Shown: positions 10,100 to 19,258, numbered from the stretch's first letter. The stretch: 48,554 nt of DNA from Acinetobacter tianfuensis (GCF_003611465.1 NZ_RAXV01000030.1:1-48554), one strand, 5' to 3'. Notes: generated by a model from the sequence alone, not told the origin. Numbers and translations are program-made.

Positions 10100-10278
10100 T
10101 TAACGTTTAGTAACATCGTGTAACCTGAATACTCATGAACTGACTGACCATTCATCTTATGATGAATCATGCATTAGGGATTCCCTCCCTAAGTCATAAC
10201 ATTTCTCCTTTACCGAGACTGCGTAAGCAGTTTTGTTGTTATACGCAATGACAACCCCAATCATTGCGTATTTTTTTT
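10100..10278 (+). ncRNA. aar: Probable Aar small RNA (5' end approximate)
   Basis: The region downstream of trpS lacks a protein gene but ends in a strong plus-strand intrinsic terminator (11-bp perfect stem ATACGCAATGA/TCATTGCGTAT, 9-nt loop, eight Ts). From memory, A. baylyi carries the sRNA Aar, about 180 nt and linked to amino-acid metabolism, in the intergenic region just after trpS. Position, strand, size and terminator all fit. A second inverted repeat (TTAGGGA/TCCCTAA near 10172-10190) could be an internal hairpin. The 5' end is not determined; a TTGACA at 10071-10076 has no good -10 partner. In A. baylyi the next gene is sucD, which is not the case here. Confidence 0.6.
10241..10278 (+). 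terminator. Intrinsic terminator of the putative Aar sRNA
   Basis: Perfect 11-bp stem at 10241-10251 and 10261-10271, loop CAACCCCAA, followed by an uninterrupted T run to 10278. It can only serve a plus-strand transcript; trpS already has its own terminator 170 bp earlier. Confidence 0.88.
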
Positions 10279-10320
10279 GCCAAAATTAACGATCCATCCA
10301 TGACTTTATAAATAATGCGC

Positions 10321-10355
10321 AATAAAAACCCCGTAATCAAGACGGGGATTTTATT
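10321..10355. terminator. Terminator downstream of the wzi-like gene
   Basis: A 14-bp stem with one mismatch (core ACCCCGT/ACGGGG), loop AATCAAG, flanked by A/T tracts on both sides. It is placed just beyond the stop of the minus-strand capsule-assembly gene. Confidence 0.85.
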
Positions 10356-10362
10356 GCTGTCA

Positions 10363-11813
10363 TTAATAGCTGAATAAACGCTTATCCAGCGGCAATTCCA
10401 CACCAATTGAGGCGCCAGCATCATTACCTTGACGATCTGAATCGCTCACCCAAGCATTAATCTTAAGCGGAATATCTGAACGCAGCTGATGTGTCCACGT
10501 CAAATCCAATGCTTTTATTTCATCCTGTACAGGAAATGCCGCATTATTCAACGCTGCACGATTACTTTCAGACACTTTAGCAAACAATGCACGCCCATTT
10601 AAACGGTTTAAAGGATCAATACGGATACTGCCGCCAGCAGAAATCATTTGACCATCTCCGCCCATAGCATGGCCTAATGAAAAACCATGCTGATAATAGC
10701 CATCTGTATAAATATGATGATTATAGGTAATACCCCGAGATTCACCATTCGTACGGGTATCGGCCAATTCTGCATAAAGCTGATACGGCATATTGTTATA
10801 TGCTGAAGAGAAATCCACGCCTGCTAAATAGAACTTTTTCGAAGGCAAACCGCCCGCTTCATCCTCACCGGCAAATTGCCCGTACAAGCTGACAGGAACG
10901 TTCAGCAATGAACTCAAATTAACCGCGCATCAAAGCCTGCTATTTGATTGGATGGGTCTACAGTATCTCCATACACATTATCCTTTCCAACCAATGCATC
11001 CCAAAATGAGCCAAAACTTTCTGAACGCCCTTCCCCTCCCCATTGAAATGCACGTGATGCGCCAATTTCTATATACGGTGCAGGCTGTGCAGTAAGTCGC
11101 AGACCTATCAATTTGGCATTCGGAACAGCTTTATAATCATCCAGCTGGCCTGCAAATACTTGGTACTGCCAAGGACCAATCCATGACAGCCATTTGCTCT
11201 CAAATGCTTTTTGTTCAGCACGCTGTGCTGTAAAACCATATACAGGTCGGCTAGCATCACCGCGGATTAAACTGCCATCATGACCTGGACCCCAATAAAC
11301 TGGAATTTGACCAGCAATTAACCATTGATTCCATAACTTGCCCGCAATATATGAGCCTTCAGCATTAACCTCTTGATCATTATCAATTTGCTGTTTGTCT
11401 TCTACATTTACGCGTAAACGGCCATCCCAGTTCTGGCTGCCGCCATTCAGCTCTAAAGCTGCCTGATATTGCGCTTTTTGATGATCACCAAAATTTTGCG
11501 GCAGATTTTTAGGATCTGTTTCTGCAAACAATTCTGCTTTTAATAAAGCATTTTCTGCGCTTAATTGAGTTTTGAGTGATTGAATGACTTTTTGCTGTGC
11601 AGCCGTACTGACTTTTGCGGATATCAAAGCACGCTGAATTTCATCACCGCTCAAAGGCCATGTTGAGGTGCTGACTTGAATGACACCCTGCTGGTTCAGC
11701 CAATTTAAATCTGTGCGCAAATTTTCATCATTCAGCACAATACCTTGCGCCCAAACAGGCGAAGTTACAGCAAAAGAAAGCATCATCAATGCTTTATTCA
11801 ATCGTTTCAGCAT
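10363..11813 (-). pseudogene. Capsule-assembly Wzi-family outer-membrane protein, frameshifted
   Basis: Two minus-strand reading frames together encode one protein of about 483 residues. The first (11813 to 10914, 299 aa) starts with a signal peptide (MLKRLNKALMMLSFAVTSPVWAQ) and ends ...GFDARLI-stop. The second (from 10917, 184 aa, no proper start) continues as LSSLLNVPVSLYGQF. Adding one A to the TTAATTTGAG at the junction gives ...ARLNLSSLLNVPV, restoring a single frame. Combined length and the beta-strand-rich content (WGPGHDGSLIRGD motif) fit the Wzi capsule-assembly family, outer-membrane barrels that help attach capsule. The frame break is a one-base deletion in this sequence, either a true mutation, phase variation or a sequencing error. 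It lies 262 bp downstream of lysS on the same strand, separated by a terminator. Confidence 0.85.
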
Positions 11814-12033
11814 AATATAATTTAAATCGTGTACGCATTTTGACCAAATATTTTGCTATTATTTAATGATATATAACATTATTTTTACACTTTAAAACAA
11901 AACAAATACCATTAAAACACACCAAAACAACATATTTTATGCTCAACTTTTCCACCAATAAAAATAACTTTTTCAAAACAAACTTAAAGCATCATTACAT
12001 TTATTTTTCCATTGAAAAACAGAATTTTAAGAC

Positions 12034-12066
12034 AATAAAAAACCCGCTTAATGCGGGTTCTTTATT
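12034..12066. terminator. Terminator of lysS
   Basis: AACCCGC/GCGGGTT stem with loop TTAAT and flanking A/T tracts; read on the minus strand it ends in a T-rich run, directly beyond the lysS stop. Confidence 0.88.
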
Positions 12067-12075
12067 CTTCACAGC

Positions 12076-13605
12076 TTACGCATTTTTATGACGCATATGC
12101 GGGAATAAAATAACATCACGAATACTTGGCGCATTTGCAAACAGCATCACTAGACGGTCAATACCAATACCTTGACCCGCTGTAGGAGGCAAACCATATT
12201 CTAAAGCTTCAACAAAGTCTGCATCGTAATGCATTGCTTCATCATCACCCGCATCTTTTTCTGCAACTTGCGCTTGGAAACGCTCAGCTTGGTCAATTGG
12301 ATCATTCAGCTCTGAGAAGCCATTTGCCAATTCACGTCCGCCAATAAAGAACTCAAAGCGGTCCGTAATATGCGGATTGTCATCATTACGGCGCGCCAGC
12401 GGAGAAGTTTCGGCAGGATATTCAGTAATAAATGTCGGCTGACGAAGCTTTGTTTCAACCGTTTCTTCAAATACGATGGTTTGCAGCTTGCCTAAACCAA
12501 AACCTGGCTTCACTTGCTCTTTCAATTCATTTTTTACGAAGTCGGCAAGGAATTCACGGTCACCTACATTTTCAGGCGTGAACTCTGGATTATGTTCAAG
12601 AATCGCATCAAACATCGAAATTTTCTTGTATGGACCTTTGAAGCTATACACTTCTTCACCATAAGGCACATCGGTAGAACCCAAAATGTCGATGGCTAAT
12701 TTTTCTAGCATCTTCTCAGTGAGTTCCATCAAATCTTTATAATCTGCATAAGCTTGATAGAATTCAATCATCGTGAACTCTGGGTTATGGCGTGTCGAAA
12801 CACCTTCGTTACGGAAGTTGCGGTTAATCTCGAATACACGTTCAAAACCGCCAACCACTAAACGTTTTAAATACAGCTCTGGCGCAATACGTAAAAACAG
12901 CGGCATATCCAATGCATTATGATGTGTTTCAAATGGACGGGCAGATGCGCCGCCAGGAATCACATGCATCATTGGCGTTTCAACTTCCATGAAACGTTCA
13001 TTGGTTAAGTACGCACGAATACCAGACACCACTTTTGCACGAATTTCAAAAGTTTTACGTGTTTCTTCGTTCACGATTAAATCTAAATAACGCTTACGGT
13101 ATTTAACTTCCGTATCTGTTAAACCGTGGAATTTATCTGGAAGCGGACGCAGTGATTTCGTCAAAAGTTCAAAATGCTCGATATGAACATAAAGGTCACC
13201 CTTGCCAGAACGGCCAATATAACCGCCGACAGCAATAATATCGCCAAGGTCTAAACCTTTGATTGTTTCTAAAACTTCTGGCGCTAATTCTTTACGCGCC
13301 ACATACAGCTGAATACGGCCAGTCATATCTTGAATCACCATGAATGAACCGCGGTTCAGCATGACACGGCCAGCGACTTTCACATACACTTTTTCGCCAG
13401 CTTCGATTTCTTCTTTCGTTTTTTCCGCAAACTGATCTTGCAAATCCTGCGCATAATGTTCGCGCTTAAAAGTATTCGGCCAAGGGCTAACACCCGCCGT
13501 TTTCGCCTGTTCTTCAATATGCTTTAACTTGGCATGACGCTGTGCAATTAAATCGTTTTCGGAAATTTGCTGTTCAGAAGTCGATTGAGCGTTATGTTGC
13601 GTCAT
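12076..13605 (-). CDS. lysS: Lysyl-tRNA synthetase (class II)
   Basis: The 509-aa class II aminoacyl-tRNA synthetase charges tRNA-Lys. An N-terminal OB-fold anticodon-binding domain covers about residues 55-160 ([19 protein letters not shown]). The catalytic domain follows with class II motif 2 ([20 protein letters not shown]) and motif 3 ([17 protein letters not shown]) near the C-terminus. The frame extends 31 codons upstream, but ATG 13605 is chosen because GAGGCAGAG sits directly before it and the length then matches the family. It is monocistronic. Confidence 0.97.
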   Translation of the reverse strand: MTQHNAQSTSEQQISENDLIAQRHAKLKHIEEQAKTAGVSPWPNTFKREHYAQDLQDQFAEKTKEEIEAGEKVYVKVAGRVMLNRGSFMVIQDMTGRIQLYVARKELAPEVLETIKGLDLGDIIAVGGYIGRSGKGDLYVHIEHFELLTKSLRPLPDKFHGLTDTEVKYRKRYLDLIVNEETRKTFEIRAKVVSGIRAYLTNERFMEVETPMMHVIPGGASARPFETHHNALDMPLFLRIAPELYLKRLVVGGFERVFEINRNFRNEGVSTRHNPEFTMIEFYQAYADYKDLMELTEKMLEKLAIDILGSTDVPYGEEVYSFKGPYKKISMFDAILEHNPEFTPENVGDREFLADFVKNELKEQVKPGFGLGKLQTIVFEETVETKLRQPTFITEYPAETSPLARRNDDNPHITDRFEFFIGGRELANGFSELNDPIDQAERFQAQVAEKDAGDDEAMHYDADFVEALEYGLPPTAGQGIGIDRLVMLFANAPSIRDVILFPHMRHKNA

Positions 13606-14044
13606 CTCTGCCTCGTATATGATCGTAAAATTGGAAGTTGCATAGCATAGCAGATTTACCTGCCAATTCGAAGAATTGAAACTGAAATCCGCCGCCATTT
13701 CACCATTTTAAATCAACGAGGCTGATTTTTATCTCACTTAAGCGCATATTCATCAATTTTCAGCACCGTAAAAAAATAAATTTTGCATCTCTAATCCATC
13801 ATTTTATGAGTAAAAAATACCGGCTGATTCTCTATATGAACTTTAAATCCGCCATGCATATTCATGCGGATGACTGCGTTATTTTAAGTATTTTTAAACA
13901 CATGCACTGGCTATTAGCCCTTAGTAGATTAGACGAATAGCTAACTGGCAGCACAGTCTATTCACTCTACAATGAACTTTATAAAATTGTTGAAAAACAA
14001 AATATTCCATTGCCAGAAAATAGCCAACGTCAGAACAAATCACA
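13606..14044. other. Intergenic region between lysS and the YqiA-like gene
   Basis: This holds the divergent promoters of lysS and the esterase. An imperfect inverted repeat, ATCCGCcATG / CATGCGGAT, spans 13847-13871 with a 6-nt loop and one bulged base and has no T run after it. A 34-codon frame (13836-13940) overlaps the hairpin and lacks a ribosome site, so it is not called. Confidence 0.5.
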
Positions 14045-14551
14045 ATGAATTCTTGCCTATCAAAAATACTTTTTTTGCATGGTTTAGATTCTTCGAAAGA
14101 ATCAACTAAATTTCATGCGATCGATGCAATTCAAAAGTTTTGCATTAATGTCGACTATCGCAATTTGAATTTTCAAACTGTTGCCGATTTTTATCACGAA
14201 ATTATCAACAAAATTCAGCCAGACATCATTGTCGGACATAGCTTAGGCGGCTACTGGGCGCTAAAAATGTCTGCGGCGCATCACATTCCCTGCGTCATCG
14301 CAAATCCAAGCCTGCACCCAGACTTTCGCGATGACTATCCTGCAATATCTGACCATGACCTGAACCATGACATTCCGCAGATGGCTTATTTGGAACTGGG
14401 CGATGAAATACTCGATATGCACGCAGTACAAGAACAGCTTGAAGATTATATGCATATCCAGTCTTTGGCCTGCGGCCATCACCGCTTAGCGCATCCTGAA
14501 AATCTCAATGCGCTGATTCAGCAGATTGAATACAGTTTTTTAAACAAATAA
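14045..14551 (+). CDS. yqiA: YqiA-like alpha/beta-hydrolase esterase
   Basis: The 168-aa single-domain alpha/beta hydrolase belongs to the UPF0227/YqiA type. The oxyanion-side motif LFLHGLDSS sits at about residues 9-17. The nucleophile elbow GHSLGGYWA is near residue 73. A C-terminal GHHRLAHPENL probably carries the catalytic His. Small size and motif spacing match the YqiA family, whose E. coli member hydrolyses short-chain esters. The gene is convergent with apt and shares a bidirectional terminator with it. The physiological substrate is unknown. Confidence 0.85.
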   Translation: MNSCLSKILFLHGLDSSKESTKFHAIDAIQKFCINVDYRNLNFQTVADFYHEIINKIQPDIIVGHSLGGYWALKMSAAHHIPCVIANPSLHPDFRDDYPAISDHDLNHDIPQMAYLELGDEILDMHAVQEQLEDYMHIQSLACGHHRLAHPENLNALIQQIEYSFLNK

Positions 14552-14580
14552 AAAAGCCTTGCAATGAGCAAGGCTTTTTT
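14550..14580. terminator. Shared bidirectional terminator between yqiA and apt
   Basis: Perfect 13-bp stem AAAAAAGCCTTGC with its complement, loop AATGA, between two convergent genes. Confidence 0.93.
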
Positions 14581-14592
14581 CAACATCGCAAT

Positions 14593-15135
14593 TTAAGCGG
14601 CGTTACTTTCCGGTTTGCTTTTATCATCTAAAACCGTCCAGATATCCATACCCAAATCACCATGCAAATCAGGCAGATCAAGAAAAATACTTGCACCAAG
14701 AATTTCATGGCCGCATTTATGCGCCAACTCTTTTACCGCCTTTAAAGTGCCGCCTGTAGCCAAAACATCATCCACAATAATCACTTTTTGCCCTTGAATT
14801 TCGGCAGACATCTCTAAACGGTCCATGCCGTATTCTAAGCTGTAACCCACACCTACAACCGGCGGCGGCAATTTGCCAGCCTTACGCACGAGCACAAGCC
14901 CCTTGCCTGTACGCTGCGCCAGCAAACTCGCCAGTACAAAACCGCGCGCTTCTACTGCAATAAAACTATCGACTTGAGCCATTTGCTCTGCAGGAATACT
15001 TGCAATCAGCGCATCAGTTAATGGGCCAAGCTGGCCTAAAAACAATGGTGTTAAATCAAAGAAGCAAATGCCCGGTTTTGGAAAATCTTGGACCGAACGA
15101 ATATGTGACCACAAAGCAGCAGACGAAGTGTTCAT
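14593..15135 (-). CDS. apt: Adenine phosphoribosyltransferase
   Basis: The 180-aa purine-salvage enzyme converts adenine and PRPP to AMP and pyrophosphate in the cytoplasm. The type I phosphoribosyltransferase PRPP-binding motif VIIVDDVLATGGT is near residues 118-130. The APRT-specific SFIAVEARGF and RKAGKLPPP segments precede it, and the N-terminal FPKPGICFFDLTPLF is typical. Length is normal for the family. No convincing Shine-Dalgarno sequence precedes the ATG (the upstream bases are T-rich with CTCC), so initiation may be weak or leaderless. Confidence 0.96.
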   Translation of the reverse strand: MNTSSAALWSHIRSVQDFPKPGICFFDLTPLFLGQLGPLTDALIASIPAEQMAQVDSFIAVEARGFVLASLLAQRTGKGLVLVRKAGKLPPPVVGVGYSLEYGMDRLEMSAEIQGQKVIIVDDVLATGGTLKAVKELAHKCGHEILGASIFLDLPDLHGDLGMDIWTVLDDKSKPESNAA

Positions 15136-15659
15136 AGGAGATTAAGAAAAAAATAAAAAGGAAAGGAATGCCGAAATTTTAACGCTTATTCAAAAAAAAT
15201 AATAGTTGAAATTCTGTTCAAAAACTGAAATAGATGAATCACCAAAAACATAAATCATTGTTTTTATTGAATCATTTTTTAAATAAATAATAAGTATAGA
15301 TAAATACAAGTATAAGATATTTTAAATATGTTCAAATGTATACACGGCTTTAGTCTAAAACAGTAAAACCGCTGTAAATTTCACATTTTAAAAATGATGT
15401 TATTGGTTCGAATCAGGCAGCCGTAATATCCAGATCAGCCAATAAAAAAATGACTGCACGGTTTTCTGACAATATTTTGTCCTCCAGTGACATTCTGCTT
15501 TTAATTTCACTGTTTAAACTCTTCTTCTATTTACTTTCTGCTCAGAACTGCGTAAAAATTTAAGCAGAGTTATTGCTGTTAAAGCCATATTATTAAAAGT
15601 TTTGCAGCAGATGGAATTTTTTCTGGCTGAAGTTAAACAGCCAGTTTTTGGAGAAGAGA
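15136..15659. other. Intergenic region upstream of apt and the rub operon
   Basis: About 520 AT-rich bases between divergent apt and rubA. It must contain both promoters, but no clear -35/-10 pair stands out. GGTTCGAATC at about 15405-15414 resembles a tRNA T-loop, but no tRNA cloverleaf can be built around it. Confidence 0.5.
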
Positions 15660-15824
15660 ATGAAAAAGTATCAATGCATCGTTTGTGGATGGATTTATGA
15701 CGAGGCAGAAGGCTGGCCGCAAGATGGCATCGTGGCTGGTACAAAATGGGAAGATATCCCCGATGATTGGACTTGCCCAGACTGCGGCGTGTCAAAAGTT
15801 GATTTTGAAATGGTAGAAATTTAA
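15660..15824 (+). CDS. rubA: Rubredoxin
   Basis: A 54-aa iron-sulfur protein ([20 protein letters not shown]...). The four iron ligands are Cys6, Cys9, Cys39 and Cys42 in the two CxxC loops CIVCG and CPDCG. It carries electrons from rubredoxin reductase to the membrane alkane hydroxylase. GGAG lies about 6 nt before the ATG. It is followed by rubB, estB and oxyR, the order described for the Acinetobacter rub cluster. A terminator-like hairpin directly after its stop suggests rubA is made in excess over the downstream genes. Confidence 0.97.
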   Translation: MKKYQCIVCGWIYDEAEGWPQDGIVAGTKWEDIPDDWTCPDCGVSKVDFEMVEI

Positions 15825-15835
15825 TTTAATTTCTC

Positions 15836-15863
15836 AAAGGCCATAGTTTTATGGTCTTTTTTT
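15836..15863 (+). terminator. Terminator-like hairpin between rubA and rubB
   Basis: GGCCATA/TATGGTC stem (one G-T pair), extended by A-T pairs, GTTT loop and a seven-T run. It lies inside the probable rub operon, so it may act as partial terminator (attenuation of rubB, estB and oxyR). Confidence 0.7.
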
Positions 15864-15899
15864 ATGTCTTTATAAAATAGAAAATGTTTGGAGTAGAGT

Positions 15900-17081
15900 A
15901 TGCAGCCAATAGTTATCATTGGTTCAGGTATGGCGGGTTATGCAGCGGCGCGTGAATTCCGTAAGCTGAATCCAGAGCAGGAACTGCTAATGATTTGTGC
16001 AGATGATGCAGCCAACTATGCCAAACCGACCCTTTCAAATGCCTATGCGCTAAAAAAAGCGCCTGAGCAAATTGCGCTTGGCGATGCAGAAAAAATGACT
16101 GCGCAGCTCAATATGAAAATTCTAAATCACACTTGGGTCAAAGGTATTCAAGCTGATGCACATGAATTGCAGTTAGAACACGCAGACGGCGCCTCATCTG
16201 TACAAAGCTATTCAAAACTGGTGCTGGCTGTTGGCGCAAATGCAATCCGTTTAGCCATCGCAGGCAATGGCAGCGATGACATCCGCACTGTAAACAGTCT
16301 CAATGAATATAAAATTTTCCGCGCTAATTTAGACCAATGCCAAGATAAGCGTGTCGTGATTTTGGGTGCTGGCTTAATTGGCTGTGAATTTGCGAACGAC
16401 TTACAAAATACCGGTCATCAAGTTACAGTTGTCGACCTGGCGCCGCAGCCTTTGGGCCGTCTGCTGCCAAGCCATGTTGCCAGCGCATTCCAGCAAAATC
16501 TAACTGAATCAGGCATTCAGTTTGTACTGAATACCACCGTTGAAAAAGTCCTGAAAAATGATGACGGCACGTATAGCGTTTCGCTAGCCAATGGACAAGC
16601 CCTAACTGCAGATGCGGTTCTGTCTGCCATTGGTTTACAGCCAAACCTAAGTATCGCACAGGATGCAGGCATTCAAACCAGCCGCGGCATTTTGACTGGC
16701 GCAGATTTAAGCACGAATCAGTCCGATATCTTTGCATTAGGTGATTGCGCTGAAGTAAACGGTTTATTGCTGCCATTTGTCATGCCAATTATGCAGCAGG
16801 CCCGCGCATTAGCTAAAACCCTAAATGGCGAAGCAACCGCGGTGCACTATCCTGCCATGCCTGTTGCGGTTAAAACACCTGCTGCGCCGCTGACTGTGCT
16901 GCCTGCGCCTGCTGATGTCAATGTAACTTGGGAAACCGAAGAATTTGATGACGGCATGCTGTCTAAAGCAATAGATACCGAAGGAACTTTACGCGGCTTT
17001 GTCCTCTTAGGGCCTACTGCTGCTAAACAGCGCTTAGCGCTGACAAAATTGGTTCCAGACTTGATTCCTGCCGCCAATTAA
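15900..17081 (+). CDS. rubB: Rubredoxin-NAD(+) reductase
   Basis: A 393-aa FAD-dependent oxidoreductase that moves electrons from NADH to rubredoxin for alkane hydroxylation. The N-terminal FAD-binding motif is IVIIGSGMAGYAAAREF. A second Rossmann motif for NADH, VVILGAGLIGCEFAN, lies near residue 150. The FAD-ribityl motif IFALGDCAEV is near residue 280. Length and layout match AlkT/RubB-type reductases. GGAGTAGAGT precedes the ATG. It sits 75 bp after rubA and 62 bp before estB, all on the plus strand. Confidence 0.96.
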   Translation: MQPIVIIGSGMAGYAAAREFRKLNPEQELLMICADDAANYAKPTLSNAYALKKAPEQIALGDAEKMTAQLNMKILNHTWVKGIQADAHELQLEHADGASSVQSYSKLVLAVGANAIRLAIAGNGSDDIRTVNSLNEYKIFRANLDQCQDKRVVILGAGLIGCEFANDLQNTGHQVTVVDLAPQPLGRLLPSHVASAFQQNLTESGIQFVLNTTVEKVLKNDDGTYSVSLANGQALTADAVLSAIGLQPNLSIAQDAGIQTSRGILTGADLSTNQSDIFALGDCAEVNGLLLPFVMPIMQQARALAKTLNGEATAVHYPAMPVAVKTPAAPLTVLPAPADVNVTWETEEFDDGMLSKAIDTEGTLRGFVLLGPTAAKQRLALTKLVPDLIPAAN

Positions 17082-17096
17082 GGTTTAAATACAAAA

Positions 17097-17121
17097 AGAC
17101 GCTTCAGAGATTGAAGCGTCT
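17097..17121. other. Perfect 10-bp-stem hairpin between rubB and estB
   Basis: AGACGCTTCA pairs with TGAAGCGTCT around a 5-nt loop. On the plus strand no T run follows, so it is more likely an mRNA processing or stability element within the operon. On the minus strand it would be followed by TTTTTGTATT and could stop antisense transcription. Confidence 0.6.
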
Positions 17122-17143
17122 GAATTATCTCAGGAAAATAAAA

Positions 17144-18082
17144 ATGAACAGCGCCCTGCAATATGCCCCTTCTCCATATTCATCGTTTATGCATGAAACC
17201 AAAGTTGATCTTGGCAACGGCATTGAACTGCATGTCGAAGTTGGAGGCAATCCAGATCATCCAGCACTGCTGCTGATTATGGGACTTGGAGCGCAAATGC
17301 TGTATTGGCCTGACTTTTTCTGTAAATCCTTAATCGACCAAGGTTACCGTATTATCCGCTATGACAACCGTGATATCGGCTTGTCTTCAAAAGTACGCTA
17401 TAAAGGCCCTCGCCTAAACACACTGAAACTGATGAGCCGCTTTGCCATTGGTCTCGAAAATCAAGGCGCGCCATACAACCTTTACGATATGGCCGATGAT
17501 GCCGCGTTACTGATTGACCGCATGGGACTTGAACAAGTTGATGTGATCGGAGCTTCTATGGGCGGCATGATTGCGCAAATTTTATCTGCCCGCTACCCAG
17601 ATAAAGTCAAAAAACTCGGATTGCTTTTTACCAGCAACAATCAGCCGCTGCTGCCGCCGCCCTTTCCAAAGCAGCTCTTTAGTCTAATTGGCAAACCTGA
17701 ATCTTCAGATGAAGATGGCATTGTTAACCACAGCCTGAAGATTTTTAAGATTATTGGCTCCCCTGGATATGTCAATCATCTTGAAGCAATTCAGACTGCG
17801 CGTAAGTTATATCATCGAAGTTACTACCCGGCGGGTGTACTTCAACAGTTTTTAGCAATATTATGTACAGGCTCTTTGCTAAAACTGGATAAACAGATTG
17901 ATAAGCAGACACTTGTTGTACATGGGTCTAAAGATCGACTGCTGCCGCCCAGCCATGGCAAGGCTGTTGCAAAAGCAATTTCAGGCGCTAAGTTTGAATT
18001 AATTGATGGAATGGGGCATGATATCCCACCGCATTTTATTCCATATCTTAGCGGTTTATTTGCTGATCACTTTAAATCATAA
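17144..18082 (+). CDS. estB: Alpha/beta-hydrolase esterase EstB of the rub operon
   Basis: A 312-aa alpha/beta hydrolase with LLIMGLGAQMLYWPDFF in the oxyanion region, the nucleophile elbow GASMGGMIAQ near residue 140, VVHGSKDRLLPP carrying the probable acid, and GMGHDIPP with the catalytic His. In Acinetobacter ADP1 the esterase gene estB lies between rubB and oxyR, exactly as here. The frame can be extended to TTG 17111, but that codon lies inside the hairpin, whereas ATG 17144 has CAGGAAAA before it. Its natural ester substrate is not known. Confidence 0.92.
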   Translation: MNSALQYAPSPYSSFMHETKVDLGNGIELHVEVGGNPDHPALLLIMGLGAQMLYWPDFFCKSLIDQGYRIIRYDNRDIGLSSKVRYKGPRLNTLKLMSRFAIGLENQGAPYNLYDMADDAALLIDRMGLEQVDVIGASMGGMIAQILSARYPDKVKKLGLLFTSNNQPLLPPPFPKQLFSLIGKPESSDEDGIVNHSLKIFKIIGSPGYVNHLEAIQTARKLYHRSYYPAGVLQQFLAILCTGSLLKLDKQIDKQTLVVHGSKDRLLPPSHGKAVAKAISGAKFELIDGMGHDIPPHFIPYLSGLFADHFKS

Positions 18083-18095
18083 TCATTAGGACACT

Positions 18096-19001
18096 ATGGC
18101 TGCATTACCATCTTTAAGACAGCTGTCATATCTCGTAACACTGTCTGAAACGCTGCACTTTACTGAAGCCGCGCGTCGTTCGTTCGTTACTCAATCCACC
18201 CTCTCTGGCGGGATTATGGAGCTTGAACGTTTATTAGGCGGTGTTCTTGTAGAGCGCGACCGTCAAAATGTCCGCTTAACCCCGCTAGGCGAACAGGTTG
18301 TTGGCCGGGCCCGTGTTTTACTGGCTGATGCGCAGGACTTAATGCGTTTAAGCCGTGAAATGAGTGAACCATTGACTGGTGATTTGCATCTTGGTGTTAT
18401 TCCAACCATTGCTCCCTTTATTTTGGCTCAATTACTGGATGAAGTGCACAAGCAGCTGCCTAAAATTCAATTGCACCTGCATGAAGCGCAAAGCGAGAAA
18501 ATTGTAGAACGCCTTGAACACGGCAATTTGGACATGGTTGTTCTTGCGCTGCCATTCGATACACGCAGCTTAAAAGTTGCGGAAATTGCCAAAGAAAGCC
18601 TCTATCTGGTTTATCATAAAGCAGATCAGAACGCGGCCAGCGCAATATCTCTAGATAATCTTGATCTATCCCGCTTAATGCTGCTGGAAGAAGGCCACTG
18701 CTTACGTGACCATGCTTTAAGCGCATGCCCGATCGGCGAGCGGAAAAATGATCACCGTTTAAAAGCCAGCTCATTGCCGACGCTGGTAGAAATGGTTTCA
18801 GCAAATCTGGGCTTTACCTTATTGCCAGAAATTGCTTTGCATACCAACATGATTAAAGCCAACCCTGACTTAGTCATAAAACCAATTGAAGCTGGCCCTA
18901 GCCGTACGCTTGCCTTGGTAACACGTAAAAGCACACCGCTGCAAAGTGAGTTTGATGTATTACTGCAAATTTTGCAGCAAATTACACATAAACAAGCTTA
19001 A
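18096..19001 (+). CDS. oxyR: LysR-family peroxide-sensing regulator OxyR
   Basis: A 301-aa LysR-type regulator. The N-terminal winged helix (LPSLRQLSYLVTLSETLHFT) covers about residues 5-65 and a C-terminal LysR substrate-like domain follows. Two cysteines nine residues apart (Cys202 in EEGHCLRDH and Cys211 in SACPIGE) match the Cys199/Cys208 disulfide switch of E. coli OxyR, so this is a hydrogen-peroxide sensor rather than a metabolic LysR. It begins 13 bp after estB and closes the rub operon. Confidence 0.96.
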   Translation: MAALPSLRQLSYLVTLSETLHFTEAARRSFVTQSTLSGGIMELERLLGGVLVERDRQNVRLTPLGEQVVGRARVLLADAQDLMRLSREMSEPLTGDLHLGVIPTIAPFILAQLLDEVHKQLPKIQLHLHEAQSEKIVERLEHGNLDMVVLALPFDTRSLKVAEIAKESLYLVYHKADQNAASAISLDNLDLSRLMLLEEGHCLRDHALSACPIGERKNDHRLKASSLPTLVEMVSANLGFTLLPEIALHTNMIKANPDLVIKPIEAGPSRTLALVTRKSTPLQSEFDVLLQILQQITHKQA

Positions 19002-19011
19002 CCATTCATAT

Positions 19012-19038
19012 AAAAAAGGAGCATTCAGCTCCTTTTTT
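19012..19038. terminator. Terminator of the rubA-oxyR operon
   Basis: AAAAAAGGAGC/GCTCCTTTTTT perfect stem with loop ATTCA, 10 bp beyond the oxyR stop. Confidence 0.92.
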
Positions 19039-19070
19039 ATTGCTTAAAATTTACTGTACACATTTTTTGC

Positions 19071-19108
19071 AAAAAAAAAGAAAAGGGCCTTCCAAAACGG
19101 GGGCCCTT
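19071..19108 (-). terminator. Minus-strand intrinsic terminator
   Basis: AAGGGCC/GGCCCTT stem with a 12-nt loop. The A-rich run at 19071-19084 becomes a T tract only on the minus strand, whereas the plus strand continues ATTAGG. It cannot therefore be a second oxyR terminator and implies a minus-strand transcript. Confidence 0.65.
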
Positions 19109-19258
19109 ATTAGGTATTCATAAATGATTTTTCATCTACTTCCTAGAGAAATCTTCTCACTAGCCAGATCAGTCAGAAGATGCCGTTATCTTATGTTTTA
19201 AGTATAAAAGCGCCTATCCCTATTATTTGGTATTTTTGTCAATTTTTTTAAAAAAAAT
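19071..19258 (-). ncRNA. Candidate small RNA, antisense-oriented between oxyR and the regulator gene
   Basis: A minus-strand promoter (TTGCGA, 18-bp spacer, TATAAT at 19266-19271) faces a minus-strand intrinsic terminator about 160-190 bp downstream (GGGCC-type stem 19083-19089/19102-19108 followed on the minus strand by a long T-rich tract). The span has no open reading frame of note. This is the layout of an independently transcribed small RNA. It matches no family I recognise. Confidence 0.4.

Noticed and set aside
13836..13940. 34-codon plus-strand reading frame upstream of the YqiA-like gene
   Set aside because: No ribosome site, overlaps an inverted repeat, and no recognisable motif.
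15395..15425. GGTTCGAATC resembling a tRNA T-loop
   Set aside because: The flanking bases do not form a T stem and no acceptor, D or anticodon arm can be built upstream.
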